In this document: one piece after another, positions 10,167 to 20,349 of the stretch
How the letters are laid out: each line of letters begins with the position of its first letter
Numbering within the stretch: position 1 is the stretch's first letter
Assembly (NCBI GenBank): GCA_949987705.1
Contig: OX465282.1
Coordinates: 6,064,501-6,128,500 of the forward strand
DNA: 64,000 nt
Direction of reading: 5' to 3'
DNA from: Thereva unica
Taxonomy: Eukaryota; Arthropoda; Insecta; Diptera; Therevidae
Made by a program: the position numbers and the translations under genes
Notes under the pieces: generated by a model
Seen by the model: only the letters and a program-made list of their open reading frames with translations
The model's database searches: none
What the model was told of the DNA's origin: nothing

Positions 10167-11870
10167 AACGTAAACTCTACAAGCGACCCGGAAAGACGTC
10201 ACCAACTAGAACGGGAATACTCCCAATTGCATCGGAAGGTAAAGAGAAGTGTCCGGCGTGATAAAACGCAGCAGATAAATGAGCTAGCAGAAAAAGCGGA
10301 AAACGCGGCAAACACAGGCAAAAGTAAGGTGCTGTACCAAATCACAAAACAGCTCTCGGGAAAGCACTCTACTAAAAAGCATGCCGTTAAGAGTGCGGAT
10401 GAAAGGCTGCTGTGCAGCGACGAGGAACAACTCCAAAGATGGAGAGATTACTTCTTCGCCGCCCTGAAGGGTTCACTTACACAGGAAGCTCAGGAAAACG
10501 GCATCAATGCACAGCAAATTAGAATCGCCACTCGGGCCCCATCCAAGACGATTGGCGCTTCAGCCAATCCTGGAAATAGCATGGAACACCTGTACCTTTC
10601 CGGAGGATTGGACGGAAGGTATCATAGTCAAAATAACAAAAAAGGGGGACCTAACAATATGCGACAACTGGAGAGGCATCTGTTTATTATCTACTGTGGG
10701 CAAAATTCTGTCCCATATATTGCTATCTAGAATAAGTGAGGCAATAGACCGGACGCTTAGGAGGCAGCAGGCCGGATTCAGGAAGGGCCGCTCCTGTATT
10801 AATCATATTAACACCTTGAGAATAATAGTGGAGCAGTCTACTGAAGTCCGATCCCCCCTTTACCTTGCTTTCGTAGACTATGAGAAAGCGTCCGACTCGG
10901 TTAATAGGAGCTTCATTTGGCAAGCACTACGGCGACGTGGACTGCCTGATAAAATAATAGAATTGAAAAAAGCCCTATATAACAATTCCAAATGCAGAGT
11001 TCTCCATAATAGAAAATTATCCAACAGCTTCGAGGTGAGCTCAGGAATACGACAAGGGTGCCTACTTTCGCCATTACTATTTCTTATAGTAATAAATGAC
11101 ATCCTTGCCGGCGCTCTAGATAGTAGAACAGGCGGCATACAATGGGGTTTGCCAGACCGCCTTAAGGATCTCGACTACGCGGCTGATATCTGTTTGCTGG
11201 ACCACAGACACCAGGACCTCAAAAACATGCTCCACAATTTGGCAACAGAAAGTATTCCAGCAGGCTTAAGGCTAAATCCGACTAAAACTAAAGAAGTGCG
11301 GATAAATGCAAACACCATTGAACGGACAGCGCTGAATAACCGTGACGTGGAACTGGTAAATAAATTCTGCTACCTCGGTAGCATCATTACCGAAAATGGC
11401 GGTGCAGAAGAAGACGTCAGTTCCAGAATAAATAAAGCACGAGGCGCATATGCATGCCTATTCCGCATATAGTGATCAACGGAGATCTCAACTAACACCA
11501 AATTGCGGCTTTTCAACTCCAACGTTAAGGCAGTTCTTTTGTACGGTTGCGAAACATGGAAAGTCACCCAATTCATCACAGGGCGCCTACAAGTTTTCAT
11601 CAACAGATGCCTGCGTCGTATCCTAAAAATCCGGTGGCAAGATAGAATTTCAAACGAAGAACTATGGCGCCGTGCCGGCCAAGAAAGGATAGACGACCAA
11701 ATCAGGCGAAGGAAATGGAATTGGGTTGGCCACACCTTGGAATCCGCAAGGAACATCGTGGAGGAGAACCCTACTAGCAGAAGCCGCAACAACTGGAGTC
11801 GAAGCTGAAAGCTGTCGCGCAACACAGAGTCCGCTGGAGGGCAACTGTTTTCGCCCTAGAAAGAAAGAAA
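10167..11870 (+). mobile_element. LINE-C (RTE-like) retrotransposon, 5'-truncated, with 12-bp TSD
   Basis: A non-LTR retrotransposon lacking its endonuclease domain. The linker (YSQLHRKVKRSVRRDK, ELAEKAE) is followed after a frameshift near 10,560 by the RT palm: AGFRKGRSCINHINTL, FVDYEKASDS (motif A), GIRQGCLLSPLLF (motif B) and LDYAADICLL (motif C). The expected YADD is YAAD, so a catalytic Asp is lost. Downstream come FCYLGSIITENGG and, after another frameshift, FNSNVKAVLLYGCETW, FINRCLRRIL and RRKWNWVGHTL, all typical of this clade. The 3' tail is (GAAA)n. The insertion is bracketed by the exact 12-mer actgattgcatt at 10,155-10,166 and 11,871-11,882, so the true element is 1,704 bp and the ATG upstream is host sequence. 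Related copies on minus: 22.96-23.79 kb and 53.2-53.8 kb. Confidence 0.9.
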
Positions 11871-12464
11871 ACTGATTGCATTTAGTTAAAGGTCAGCATT
11901 CGAATTTTTCTCTGACGACTCGACTCTGTGGCGTTTTTCACTCTAGTGTTTAGAGGAACTAGATTTTTGGGGGCAATTCTTCAGGCATTCTCATTACATG
12001 CCCTATCTAGCATAGCCGTGAGATCTTGATGCTTCTGGTTATGTCTGGTTCTTTTTATATTTAGTACAACTCTTGGACGTATCTTGTTCCTCAGACAATC
12101 TCTTCTTTTACTGCGCCTATGACCCTTCGATCGCAACTTCCCAAAAACCTGCCCATTACACCACGTCTCAAACACCATCTAGAATCGATATTAGCTAAAA
12201 ACAACTTAAAATTACTTATAAACTGCAATCTATACCATTGGGAACTACATATATGACATCGAAACTGATCTTCAACCCAGGCTTCGATATCCACATCCCC
12301 ACCACAGACCAATAGTAACACAATAGCACTCGCTAACAACTAATGATTACTATAATTTGGAATACGCGCTGGAAGTTTCTTCCCTCACTAAATTTCCAAA
12401 ATTACTATCGTCCAGCTTATGCGAGGTGAGGCCCTAACTGCGTACTGGAGAGACAATGCTTACT

Positions 12465-12900
12465 TCTTTCCAGTACGTGCCGATACCCGGAACGTAAATC
12501 AATGCGTGGCATGTAGATTCCGTTTCCGGATAAGTTCAAATGATCACCAATGTATGGCCCCGCTAGCTCAGTTGATAGAGAATGTGACTCTTAATATCAT
12601 GGTCGTGGGTCGAGCCCCACGTCGGCCAATTTGTTGTGAGTTTTAGTTATACATTTTTATTTATACATGTATAAAAAAAACAAAATTTTATATATTTTTT
12701 TTAATTTTTTTTTTAATTTTACGTGGATTCATGTCGCGCATCGTACTCCAGATTCGCACTAACTTCTAGACTTTTTCCCTTTGTCTTCTGTTACCTTCCA
12801 CACGGGTTCTGCAGGATTGGTTTCTCATTCTCTAAAGCTATATGTATTTCGATAAAGGTGACTGTTCTTCGTTTAACTTTCTCGATCTCCACCCTTACCT
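12465..12900 (+). repeat. tRNA-Lys-derived repeat, copy 1
   Basis: A unit of about 430 bp shared with 17,415-17,816: leader (gccgatacccggaa, gcgtggcatgtag), a tRNA-Lys-like core, an AT-rich tract, then a block starting near ttcatgtcgcgcatcgtact and ending tctcgatctccaccctt. Both copies end at the same point, so this is a defined repeat unit and not just two tRNA pseudogenes. No coding region. Confidence 0.8.
12556..12628 (+). tRNA. tRNA-Lys(CTT)-like pseudogene core
   Basis: The segment resembles tRNA-Lys: GCTAGCTCAGTTGATAGAG (A box/D arm), GACTCTTAATATCA (anticodon CTT in context), GTGGGTCGAGCCCCAC (T arm). One T of the invariant TTCGA is missing, which shortens the T loop, and other pairings are damaged. 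Not expected to give a working tRNA. Confidence 0.75.
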
Positions 12901-12929
12901 CTTATCTCGAGCGTCGTATTTTCTAATAT

Positions 12930-13478
12930 ATTTTTTTTTTTTTTTATGTGGCAGTGCTAAGCTTAGGAGTCACCCTTTGTACTACTAGTCCGTCATGTCA
13001 TTTGTCACGTCATGGTGCAATGTCTAGCAGTAAGCTTAGTACGGGGGAGGGATGAGGGGGGGGGTATAGGTTAAGGATTAAAAGGTACGGGGGGGTATTG
13101 AAGAAGGTGGTGATGAACCCTGCGTTTGAACTCTTGGATGTTGTAGGAGTTCGGAAATACTGACTGCGAGAGGTTATTCCACAGTCGAGTTGTTCTATTA
13201 ACAAACGAATTCATATCCTGTTGAGTGCGTGAAAGGGGTAGTTGCAGGTGAAGGGAATGAGACGAGTGGGCTAATCTGGTGTTGCGGGTATAAGATTGCC
13301 GTGGAGGCAGGAGAGCGTTTAACTCGGAGGAACAGTCACTATGATAGTAGCGATAAAATTTTGTCAGTGCTGCTACATTCCTACGGTGGCTTAAGGGGTC
13401 GATGGTGGAGCAGGCGGTGTCGTCATCAATTAACTTGAGCGCCCTTTTTTGCACCTTATCTAACCATGCCATTTACAT
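12930..13478 (-). pseudogene. LINE-A 3' end (RT C-terminus and 3' UTR)
   Basis: The minus-strand frame at 13,472-13,071 matches the last 130 residues of the long LINE-A protein at 56-59 kb: WLDKVQKRALKLIDDD, SHRRNVAALTKFYRYYH, NRTTRLWNNLSQSVFPNSYN, EFKRRVHHHLL. It is open throughout. The 3' UTR then follows with the LINE-A terminal block (gtacaaagggtgactcctaa on minus) and the poly(A) run (poly-T at 12,930-12,946 on plus). This is an ordinary 5'-truncated insertion. Confidence 0.85.
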
Positions 13479-13479
13479 T

Positions 13480-13879
13480 AACTCCGGACGTACTCTATTT
13501 TACAGAGCCAGAATCTTGTAGCGATATGATTTGCTGCAATGATGCCCCTATACACTCACCTTGCTTGACGTCGCTTAGACGGGGAACGCAGTTCTCAATA
13601 AATTCCTTCGAAACTCTCTAAATATTTGTAACAAATCTAACGAGAGCAGCGTCACCTCTGACGTTCCTTTACCCATCCATCAAGGACTTCATGACAAGCT
13701 CCAATATTTTGGCTTCAATGTCTCACCCCAGAGCTGGTCCAAGAGTCGATTTAGATTATGTCGCTATTGCCCTGTTACCCGTCGACCCTGGTTGTTTGAC
13801 TCCTGAAGTACTAGCTTTCCGATTATCGCTAGTCTTCAAAACTTCTTCTTTCTTTTTGGGGCGTTGAAAAATCATGGAA
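13480..13879. other. No recognised gene
   Basis: Short frames only; nothing assignable between the LINE-A 5' truncation point and the Helitron. Confidence 0.4.
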
Positions 13880-14865
13880 TCTTACTAATATTATAAATGC
13901 GAATGTTTGTATGAATGTTTGTTACTCTTTCGCGCAAAAACTACTGAATGGATTTTAATGAAACTTTACAATAATATAGCTCATACATCAGAATAACATA
14001 TAAGCTATAACTTATAAAGCTATCTCGAATTATTCGGGTAGCTGTAGTGTACTGATATAGAAACTTTTGTCTGAGAGGTACTCTTCAAATTACTGCTAAA
14101 GTACTGAGATCCATTTTGTTTTGGTTTTTTTTTCCGAAAAAAATACGATACCCAAAATTTCAGATTGATCGGAGGTGATTTACGGATAGTCGCCGTTCAA
14201 TTTTCTTGAAAAAAAAAGCAGATTTCTCGCAAAGGACGCGATTCTCTGAACTTGGATTGAAATAACTTCGGCTGCATGTGCTTGATTTTAGCAATGTATG
14301 GCTTAAATAAAAGATTTCGAAGCCAAAAAGACGAAACTCTGACACCAATTGCAGGAGATTTTTGATCAGCTTTGCCTGTTATACTTCGATCAAAGCCTGC
14401 AAATGAGCTGAAAGGATGCCTGCTTGAAGGCATCATATCTATGGAACAGTTTTGAAAAAAACAACCAACTTTTGGACGTTTCAAATGGCGAAATTCCAAT
14501 CGATAGCATCGATAATACTCGGTATCAAAAATACCAAAAAAAAAATGTGCTTAATGTCGCCTACTTTATATTACAATTCTTATCACCTCAACTGTAAAAT
14601 AAACGGAAGCTATAGTGCGTACCAAAAGATTTGGAAATTTAAACACAGGCGAGGAAATGACAATTTTACATTCATTAAAATTTCGTATATGGATAAAATG
14701 CAAGGGGACAGGCACTGTAATTTTCTCTTCGAAATTCGTTTACGGGCAAAAAAACTCCCTCATAGCATTTGACTACGAGAAGAGTGGCAGAGATCTCGAT
14801 TTTGAGATTCCCAATTGTTTTGGCGCACGCCATACTATTGGCGAGACGCACCGGGCTCCAGCTAG
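13880..14865 (+). mobile_element. Non-autonomous Helitron, complete
   Basis: The 5' end, TCTTACTAATATTATAAATG, followed by gaatgtttgt...ttactctttcgcgcaaaaac, is the classical insect Helitron start. The 3' end has a stem CGCCA-tactat-TGGCG at 14,828-14,843 and finishes gggctccagCTAG at 14,865. The bases outside are A (13,879) and T (14,866), as expected for insertion between A and T without TSD. Length is 986 bp, and no Rep/helicase coding is visible, so it depends on an autonomous partner. A related 3' region lies at 34,850-35,185. Confidence 0.85.
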
Positions 14866-14869
14866 TATA

Positions 14870-16850
14870 GTATATACTCGTAAATGAAAATTTTTATGTT
14901 ATGTTTTTGTTTCTAATAGTTGAAGCACATAAATCACACATTCTTTAAGTAAATGTTTAATAGTCTTAAGGAGACCTTGATTGAAGCGTTTCCAAAGAAA
15001 AATCCATCAAAAGTAAATAACATTATGTATTTTATCTTGACACGGTGTCTCATCTAGAGTTCGAAGAACAAAGTTTTTTTTTCAATCACCTTCAAAACTT
15101 TGTAGATTAGTGCTAATTGATGTTCGGTTTCTCCACATTTACCTCCGTAATTGGCAAAAAGGTAAAATAATAAAAAAGGAAAACATCTTGAAACTAATTC
15201 TAATTCCACGAAGTCTTTATAAATTTGAAAGAAAAAAAAAGTTTCTCGGTAACCTTCTTCTCTATCCCCTCCACTCGTTCACCGTTAAGAAAAAACATCG
15301 ATCGATTATTCCCTCCTCGAATACTGAAACTAAAAACGAAATGAACTCGTTCGTCTACATCACTTTAAGATTCAGGTCATTTCCACCTGATAATTAAGAC
15401 AAACAGACAGACGGATTCCAAATAAACTAATAGATAAACGCCATTCAATCATGACCGCCATACCACAACCATCGCCACACCACTACCACCGCCACACCAT
15501 CATCACCAACCAGGTACCTATCGATGGTTCACCTAACCCACCGGAAGGTCTTTATATTAATGTATGTGTGTATATCGGTGTTCTACTTAAGCTCAAGACG
15601 CCCCTCAAGTCAAGGAAAGATGCTTGTGGACAGAGAGATACTTGGACCTATTGTATATGTATATCTGAGAAGATCACCATTGTTCTACGGTGTCAATTCG
15701 TTCCGCTGATAAATTTTTAGTTACATAACAATCAGCATCTGAGTCCGGCAATCTTCTAGCCAAAATCCCATTCTCTTAGCTTTGACTACTAATCCTACTA
15801 CCATCACTGCAAAAAAAAAAGACAGAAGAAAACAACGAAAAAAATAACGGAAGCAAAATCAATTTAGAGGCCGCAGTCAGGTGTAAAATTACCTGAGATT
15901 TTGTTTTTGTTCTACCTGAGAAGTAGAGAGATGCTTCTCGTGGATGTAGAAGCAAAAGAGGTCTTAGGAAACATTAAAAGGAACAACATGAATGATGACA
16001 TCTTCTAGGGATGAGGTGCTGTTCCTCTTCTACAGAACACAAGAATTTTCGGGATTACTACCCCTATTCTCCTCCTCTGACTCTTACACACGTTTGTTTT
16101 TTGTCTCAGTACGATATTGTGCAGAAATACGTTCTACGGGTCCGGGAATATCTTGTAAGCATCACGCTAAGTTATCTTTTTAATGAGGGAATTTTGGTAG
16201 AGAACGAACCCACCAATCCCCTCTCCAAAAAAAAACACACATACACAAAAATTCTCCGGGCACATATCCAAAGGAAGAAAAAAAGTTTCACTTGTGTTTA
16301 AGGCTGTTTTCTGTCTTCGAGAATTGCTTTTGGCACAATTGCAGAGTTGTCGTAGACATGGACGATGTTTTTTTTTTATTAAAGTTGAATTTAAGAGATT
16401 TATACTTTTAAGCACGTGCTACAGATTTTCTACACAGTTTCTTGAGTGTTGGAGAGATGGCGAGAACAGGAATAGAAATATTTAATTGCGAGGAATTTGA
16501 TTTCTTCTTTTACTCCAATGAAAGGTTTGAATCACCCAACAGAATATCGGAGGCGTTTGAATTTTCATAAAAATTTGATGTGTTGAATCTATGCAAAAAT
16601 AAACATGCCTCAATTTTGGGCTATTTATGGTAAATTGTACTAGCTGCCATCGCATAGGTCTTGGATTCGATTCCCACATAAAGACTTGTGATTTTCCAGT
16701 TTGCTCGCCTGGTTCTTTAATCCTTGATCGTTTCTACCCCCAGGAATCGCCTCGCCTCGGAATTCGGTATCTTTTAGTTAAACAATGCCAAGCAGTATTT
16801 CTCGCAGCAGGCCCTGTTTCCTGAATTACATAACGCCATTGGGGGGGATA
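14870..16850. other. AT-rich stretch without recognised gene
   Basis: Homopolymers, a CAC/ACC-rich patch near 15,470-15,510, and short frames with no domain. Near 16,650-16,675 there is a B-box-like ggattcgattccc without a convincing tRNA around it. Confidence 0.4.
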
Positions 16851-16984
16851 AACTCCAGCTCGGAGAGAGGTGTGGGTCAAGGCTTACGATATGTGGCGAT
16901 TTTAAAACCACCAGAAATAGAAAATTTATTAGTTCAAGTTATGAATTTAAAACTGGTGACCAATTTACCTGGGAAAAGTTGGCA

Positions 16985-17240
16985 GCTGGGCACCCGGTTG
17001 CAGTCTCTCAGCCAATCCGGGCAAAACTGAGCTGATGCTTTTCACAAGGAAAACAAAAATTCCCACCTTCAACCTTCCCAGGTTGGAGACGCACTCTAAA
17101 TTTAGAATGAAATTTCTGTGTCTAATACTCAACTGGAAATCGACCATCGACAAGAGGGTACAGAAAATCTGCATAGACTTCTACGCCTGTAAAAATACCT
17201 TCGGCAAGGGATAGGGTCTTAAGCTGGAAGTTGGTCCTGT
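16985..17240 (+). pseudogene. LINE-B reverse transcriptase fragment
   Basis: Plus-strand codons read NPAKTELMLFTRKTKIPTF followed by LPRLETHSKFRMKFL and RVQKICIDFYACKNTFGKG, the segment after the catalytic block in I/R1/LOA-type LINEs. It matches the minus-strand scrap at 1.9-2.3 kb. A stop and frameshifts follow. It ends shortly before the tRNA-Lys-derived repeat. Confidence 0.65.
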
Positions 17241-17414
17241 AAATGTAGGTAGCTGTAACACGTACGGTTCGCTAGTATAAGGTCATAAAGTTGAGAATGG
17301 TCCAGCGAACGGCAACAATAGGATCAACCGGAGCCATTAGAACATGCTCCACAAACGGCCTTGATGCTCCCTTGCACCCCACTCCTTCGCTTTCAAATGA
17401 AACATCTAGCTTCC

Positions 17415-17816
17415 TGTAGTACCTGCCGATACCCGGAGAGTAAATCAATGCGTGGCATGTAGATATCCTTTCCGGATAAGTTCAAATGATCACCAATACA
17501 TGGCCCGGCTAGCTCAGTTGGTAGAGATTGAGACTCTTAATATCAGGGTCGTGGGTCGAGCCCCACGGCGGCCATTTTTTTGTTAGTTTTAGTTATAGAT
17601 TTTTATTTATATATAAAAAAAAATTGTACATTTTTAATTTGACACGTATTCATGTCGCGCATCGTACTCCAGATCCTCACTAATTGCTCGACTTTTTCCC
17701 CTTGTATTCTGTTACCTTCCACATGGTTTCTGCAGGATTGGTTTCTCATTCTCTAAAGCTATATGCATCTCGATGAATGTGACTGTTCTTCGTTTAGCTT
17801 TCTCGATCTCCACCCT
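17415..17816 (+). repeat. tRNA-Lys-derived repeat, copy 2
   Basis: Direct-orientation copy of 12,465-12,900, closely similar through the leader, tRNA-like core and downstream block, with a shorter AT tract. It ends at the same ctcgatctccaccctt, directly abutting LINE-D. Confidence 0.8.
17502..17574 (+). tRNA. tRNA-Lys(CTT)-like pseudogene core
   Basis: Closer to a real tRNA-Lys than copy 1: GGCCCGGCTAGCTCAGTTGG, GAGACTCTTAATATCAGGG, GTGGGTCGAGCCCCAC. It lacks the same T in the T loop as copy 1, showing that the deletion preceded amplification. Confidence 0.75.
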
Positions 17817-17819
17817 TTC

Positions 17820-19030
17820 AAGGCTTTAGGGACAGCTCGGTTCATTGTTTGCTTGAAGAGTCAATCCATCTCCTCTCCAGGTAATCCTCGATTTCAAGTC
17901 AAGTTTTGGTCTGCCGGTGGTGATAGCTCCTCCGCTTGTAGAGTGTGAGCCATCATCCTGGAGAAGCACGGCCAGTTGGTTCTGTGGTATACATAAGGAT
18001 ATACTTCCGCATGCTCCTTCAGTTCGAGTGACTCGCGTGGATTTGTACTGTGGGTCGTCAGTCCGTGGTGGTCGCTGTCATAAGGAACACTCCGTAAGCT
18101 GCTCACATCTTCTTTGTTCGTTCGAGGCGCGAGTTGAGTAAGCAGATATCCAGATACGACTTACCCCGGGAGTATGATGGTATTTCTGTTGCAAGAAACC
18201 CTTTGCTGGATTCTATTGCACTCCAACCACCTCTGTAGCTGGCTGCTTCTAGAATTAGACGTTTGATTTCCTCATGAATAATGTTTTCAAGTTAGATCTC
18301 CGGCCAATACGTAATAATATTCTTCCGCTCCCAGACCTAGTATTTGAAAAAGTTGAACTGTCGAACACCGAATAGCACCAGGGCAATCTCGCCAGACAAC
18401 TACGTAATCCTTGTACTCCAGTCTCTGTTTTTCGGACAGCTTAGTTTCGCTGACTAGGAGCACATCAGGGGCTTTGTGCTGCAGCAGCGAGAGGATGCTC
18501 TCTCTCCTATCGATTATAAAAATAGAATTGGCGTTTATCGCCACGATCTTAATTGAATTCCCTTCCAGAACTGTCATTGCGCGCTTACGACTCGTCTACC
18601 AGGAAGAGCGCGGAATAAACAAGGTCCAGTCTGGTACTTTGTTCATTCACTTGACATCGTATTTCGGCTAACTGTCCCTGGATGGCTAGCAGGGTTGTCA
18701 TGATCTTATCATTCCAGGCGGATGGAGCGGTACTGTTTCTGCCTCCATTGTCATTGTCTGCCTCCATTGATCGTACAATGTTTTGGAACATAGCAGCTTT
18801 CTGCCTTTTTGTTTCTCGAACATGCTCGTCTGTATTCTTTTCTTTAGCTCTGCGAATTTTGGTCATCCAATGTTTTTCCTTGATCGAGTTAATTTATTGC
18901 TCGGAAGCTCTCTCGTGTTCTTCTGTGGGCATTAGTTGAGCGACGGAATTCCCTGTGCCGCTGTACGTCGGATGTTGCTGCTGCTTCCTTTTCTGCTCAT
19001 AGGACATACTGTCGTAGAAGCTTTCGTCAC
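17820..19030 (-). pseudogene. LINE-D: ORF1 end, endonuclease and linker
   Basis: In minus-strand order: the end of an ORF1 (ESFYDSMSYEQKRKQQQ near 19,010; a stop near 18,890; then MTKIRRAKEKNTDEHVRETK... charged and probably coiled, to about 18,585); the start of ORF2 at 18,577, an APE-type endonuclease with the catalytic Asn in IKIVAINANS and Glu in LLVSETKLSEKQ, ending in a trace of AGDL near 18,295; and the linker before the RT (YVYHRTNWPCFSRMM near 17,990, MNRAVPK near 17,830). The RT itself is missing. The element is cut at 17,816 by the tRNA-Lys repeat. Clade uncertain; I, LOA or Jockey-like are all possible. Confidence 0.65.
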
Positions 19031-19179
19031 CGCAACTACGTCTACATAGTGAACCCAACTGTACAACTGAATCACGACCTGAGAATCAAGCGTTGCTGTA
19101 CTACTTTGACCTCCAAGGTGAGATCAGAGTATGGAGATCTGAGAATAGACATGTAATAGAATTCAGTGAGGATTGATCT

Positions 19180-19350
19180 GCGGACAACATCACAGACGCC
19201 ATTGACAACGCACTATTTTCGTGAAGAAGGACGAGCTCCTACGAATTTTCCACAGGTTAGAAAAAATAAGATATTGACGGGGATCGACGGTATCCCCAAT
19301 GTGGTTCTAAAGCGCTTGCCTCAGATGAAGGTCGACATTTATGCCACGTT
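19180..19350 (+). pseudogene. Possible LINE reverse transcriptase scrap
   Basis: The plus strand reads KNKILTGIDGIPNVVLKRLP, which resembles the 'GxDGIPxxxLK' segment found before RT motif A in many LINEs. The surrounding sequence is not readable as RT. Weak call. Confidence 0.4.
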
Positions 19351-20329
19351 GGATGTAGATTTTCATCAAACCCATGCGCACAACGAGTTTTGATCGGCCG
19401 GCCGAGTCACAATCGATAGTTTTATTTGCACATCCGCACTTCGATGTTCATCCAAATTGACCGTGTATGGGGCTTAAGTAAAGACTTGTTCAATCTACTG
19501 TTGAGTACGTTGTATTGAAGTTTGGGTAGAGTTAAGCTTTGATGTGCCTTGAAATCAGAATACAGAATCTTAGATTACCTTAATTCGAGTTGTGGTAGAA
19601 AATGTTGTGTCCGAGAGCCGATGGTTGTTTGTGGCTGTTTTGGGATGTTGTTGGTATTGATCTACAGAATCTCAGGCATCTGCCGATCGGTTCATCGGAT
19701 TGAAAGGTTCTTAAAAGTTTCAAGCTTGGCACACATGAAGGCAAATCCTAGTTGGCTTTCATTTTTCTCCAATATCTCGAAGCTCCTAGTTCATAAGGAC
19801 AAAGAATGAAATGCTATTCTTCAGTGGTTCCTCTGCTTTCATGACCAGTCATTCATCCGGATTAACTGCCGGATTTTGAGCATTGAGACACTGGATACTG
19901 GCTTTCCAGGGGTCAGATTTATCTTATGCAACCAGATGTGATCTCGAGATCTTCTCGGAAAGATGGCTGCCGGGATTAGCTTGAGACTCTTGCTTTTTCA
20001 TACGTCTCAGATCTTAGAGAGGCATTCGCCTATGAAGTTCTTTGAGACATGGTCCTCACATCTGATTACCCTGAAACTTCTGACTACCTCCGAGGAGTCA
20101 TGGCAGGGCATTATTTTTCCCTTGCCTGAGAAGATGTGATGCAATATCATCCCTTATAGTTTGTCTTCCACTGCCAACCAGATTTCGGATCTGATGCGTC
20201 CCCCAAAGATCTCTCGTTCATCAAAGCTACTTTTAGGAGATCTCTGATCTCTGAGATCGCTCAGCAGCCTTTTTGGGCACGGCTAAAGATTTATAAATTA
20301 TCGAAATCTCGTATTGGTTAAAACAAATA

Positions 20330-20347
20330 TGGTGGCAGCGGTGGGAT
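20330..20347 (+). other. LTR-element primer binding site (tRNA-Leu type), orphan
   Basis: tggtggcagcggtgggat is the exact complement of the 3' end of an insect-type tRNA-Leu (ATCCCACCGCTGCCA plus CCA). Such a site lies just inside the 5' LTR of retroviral-like elements. I do not see a full LTR pair or gag/pol here, so only the leader remains. A second example is at 32,870. Confidence 0.6.
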
Positions 20348-20349
20348 CG

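Noticed and set aside
12556..12628. Functional tRNA-Lys gene
   Set aside because: Missing T in the T loop and damaged stems; same defect in the second copy, so it is a repeat.
17866..17886. tctcctctccag|gtaatc splice-like site
   Set aside because: Inside LINE-D coding sequence read from the minus strand, with a weaker tract and donor.
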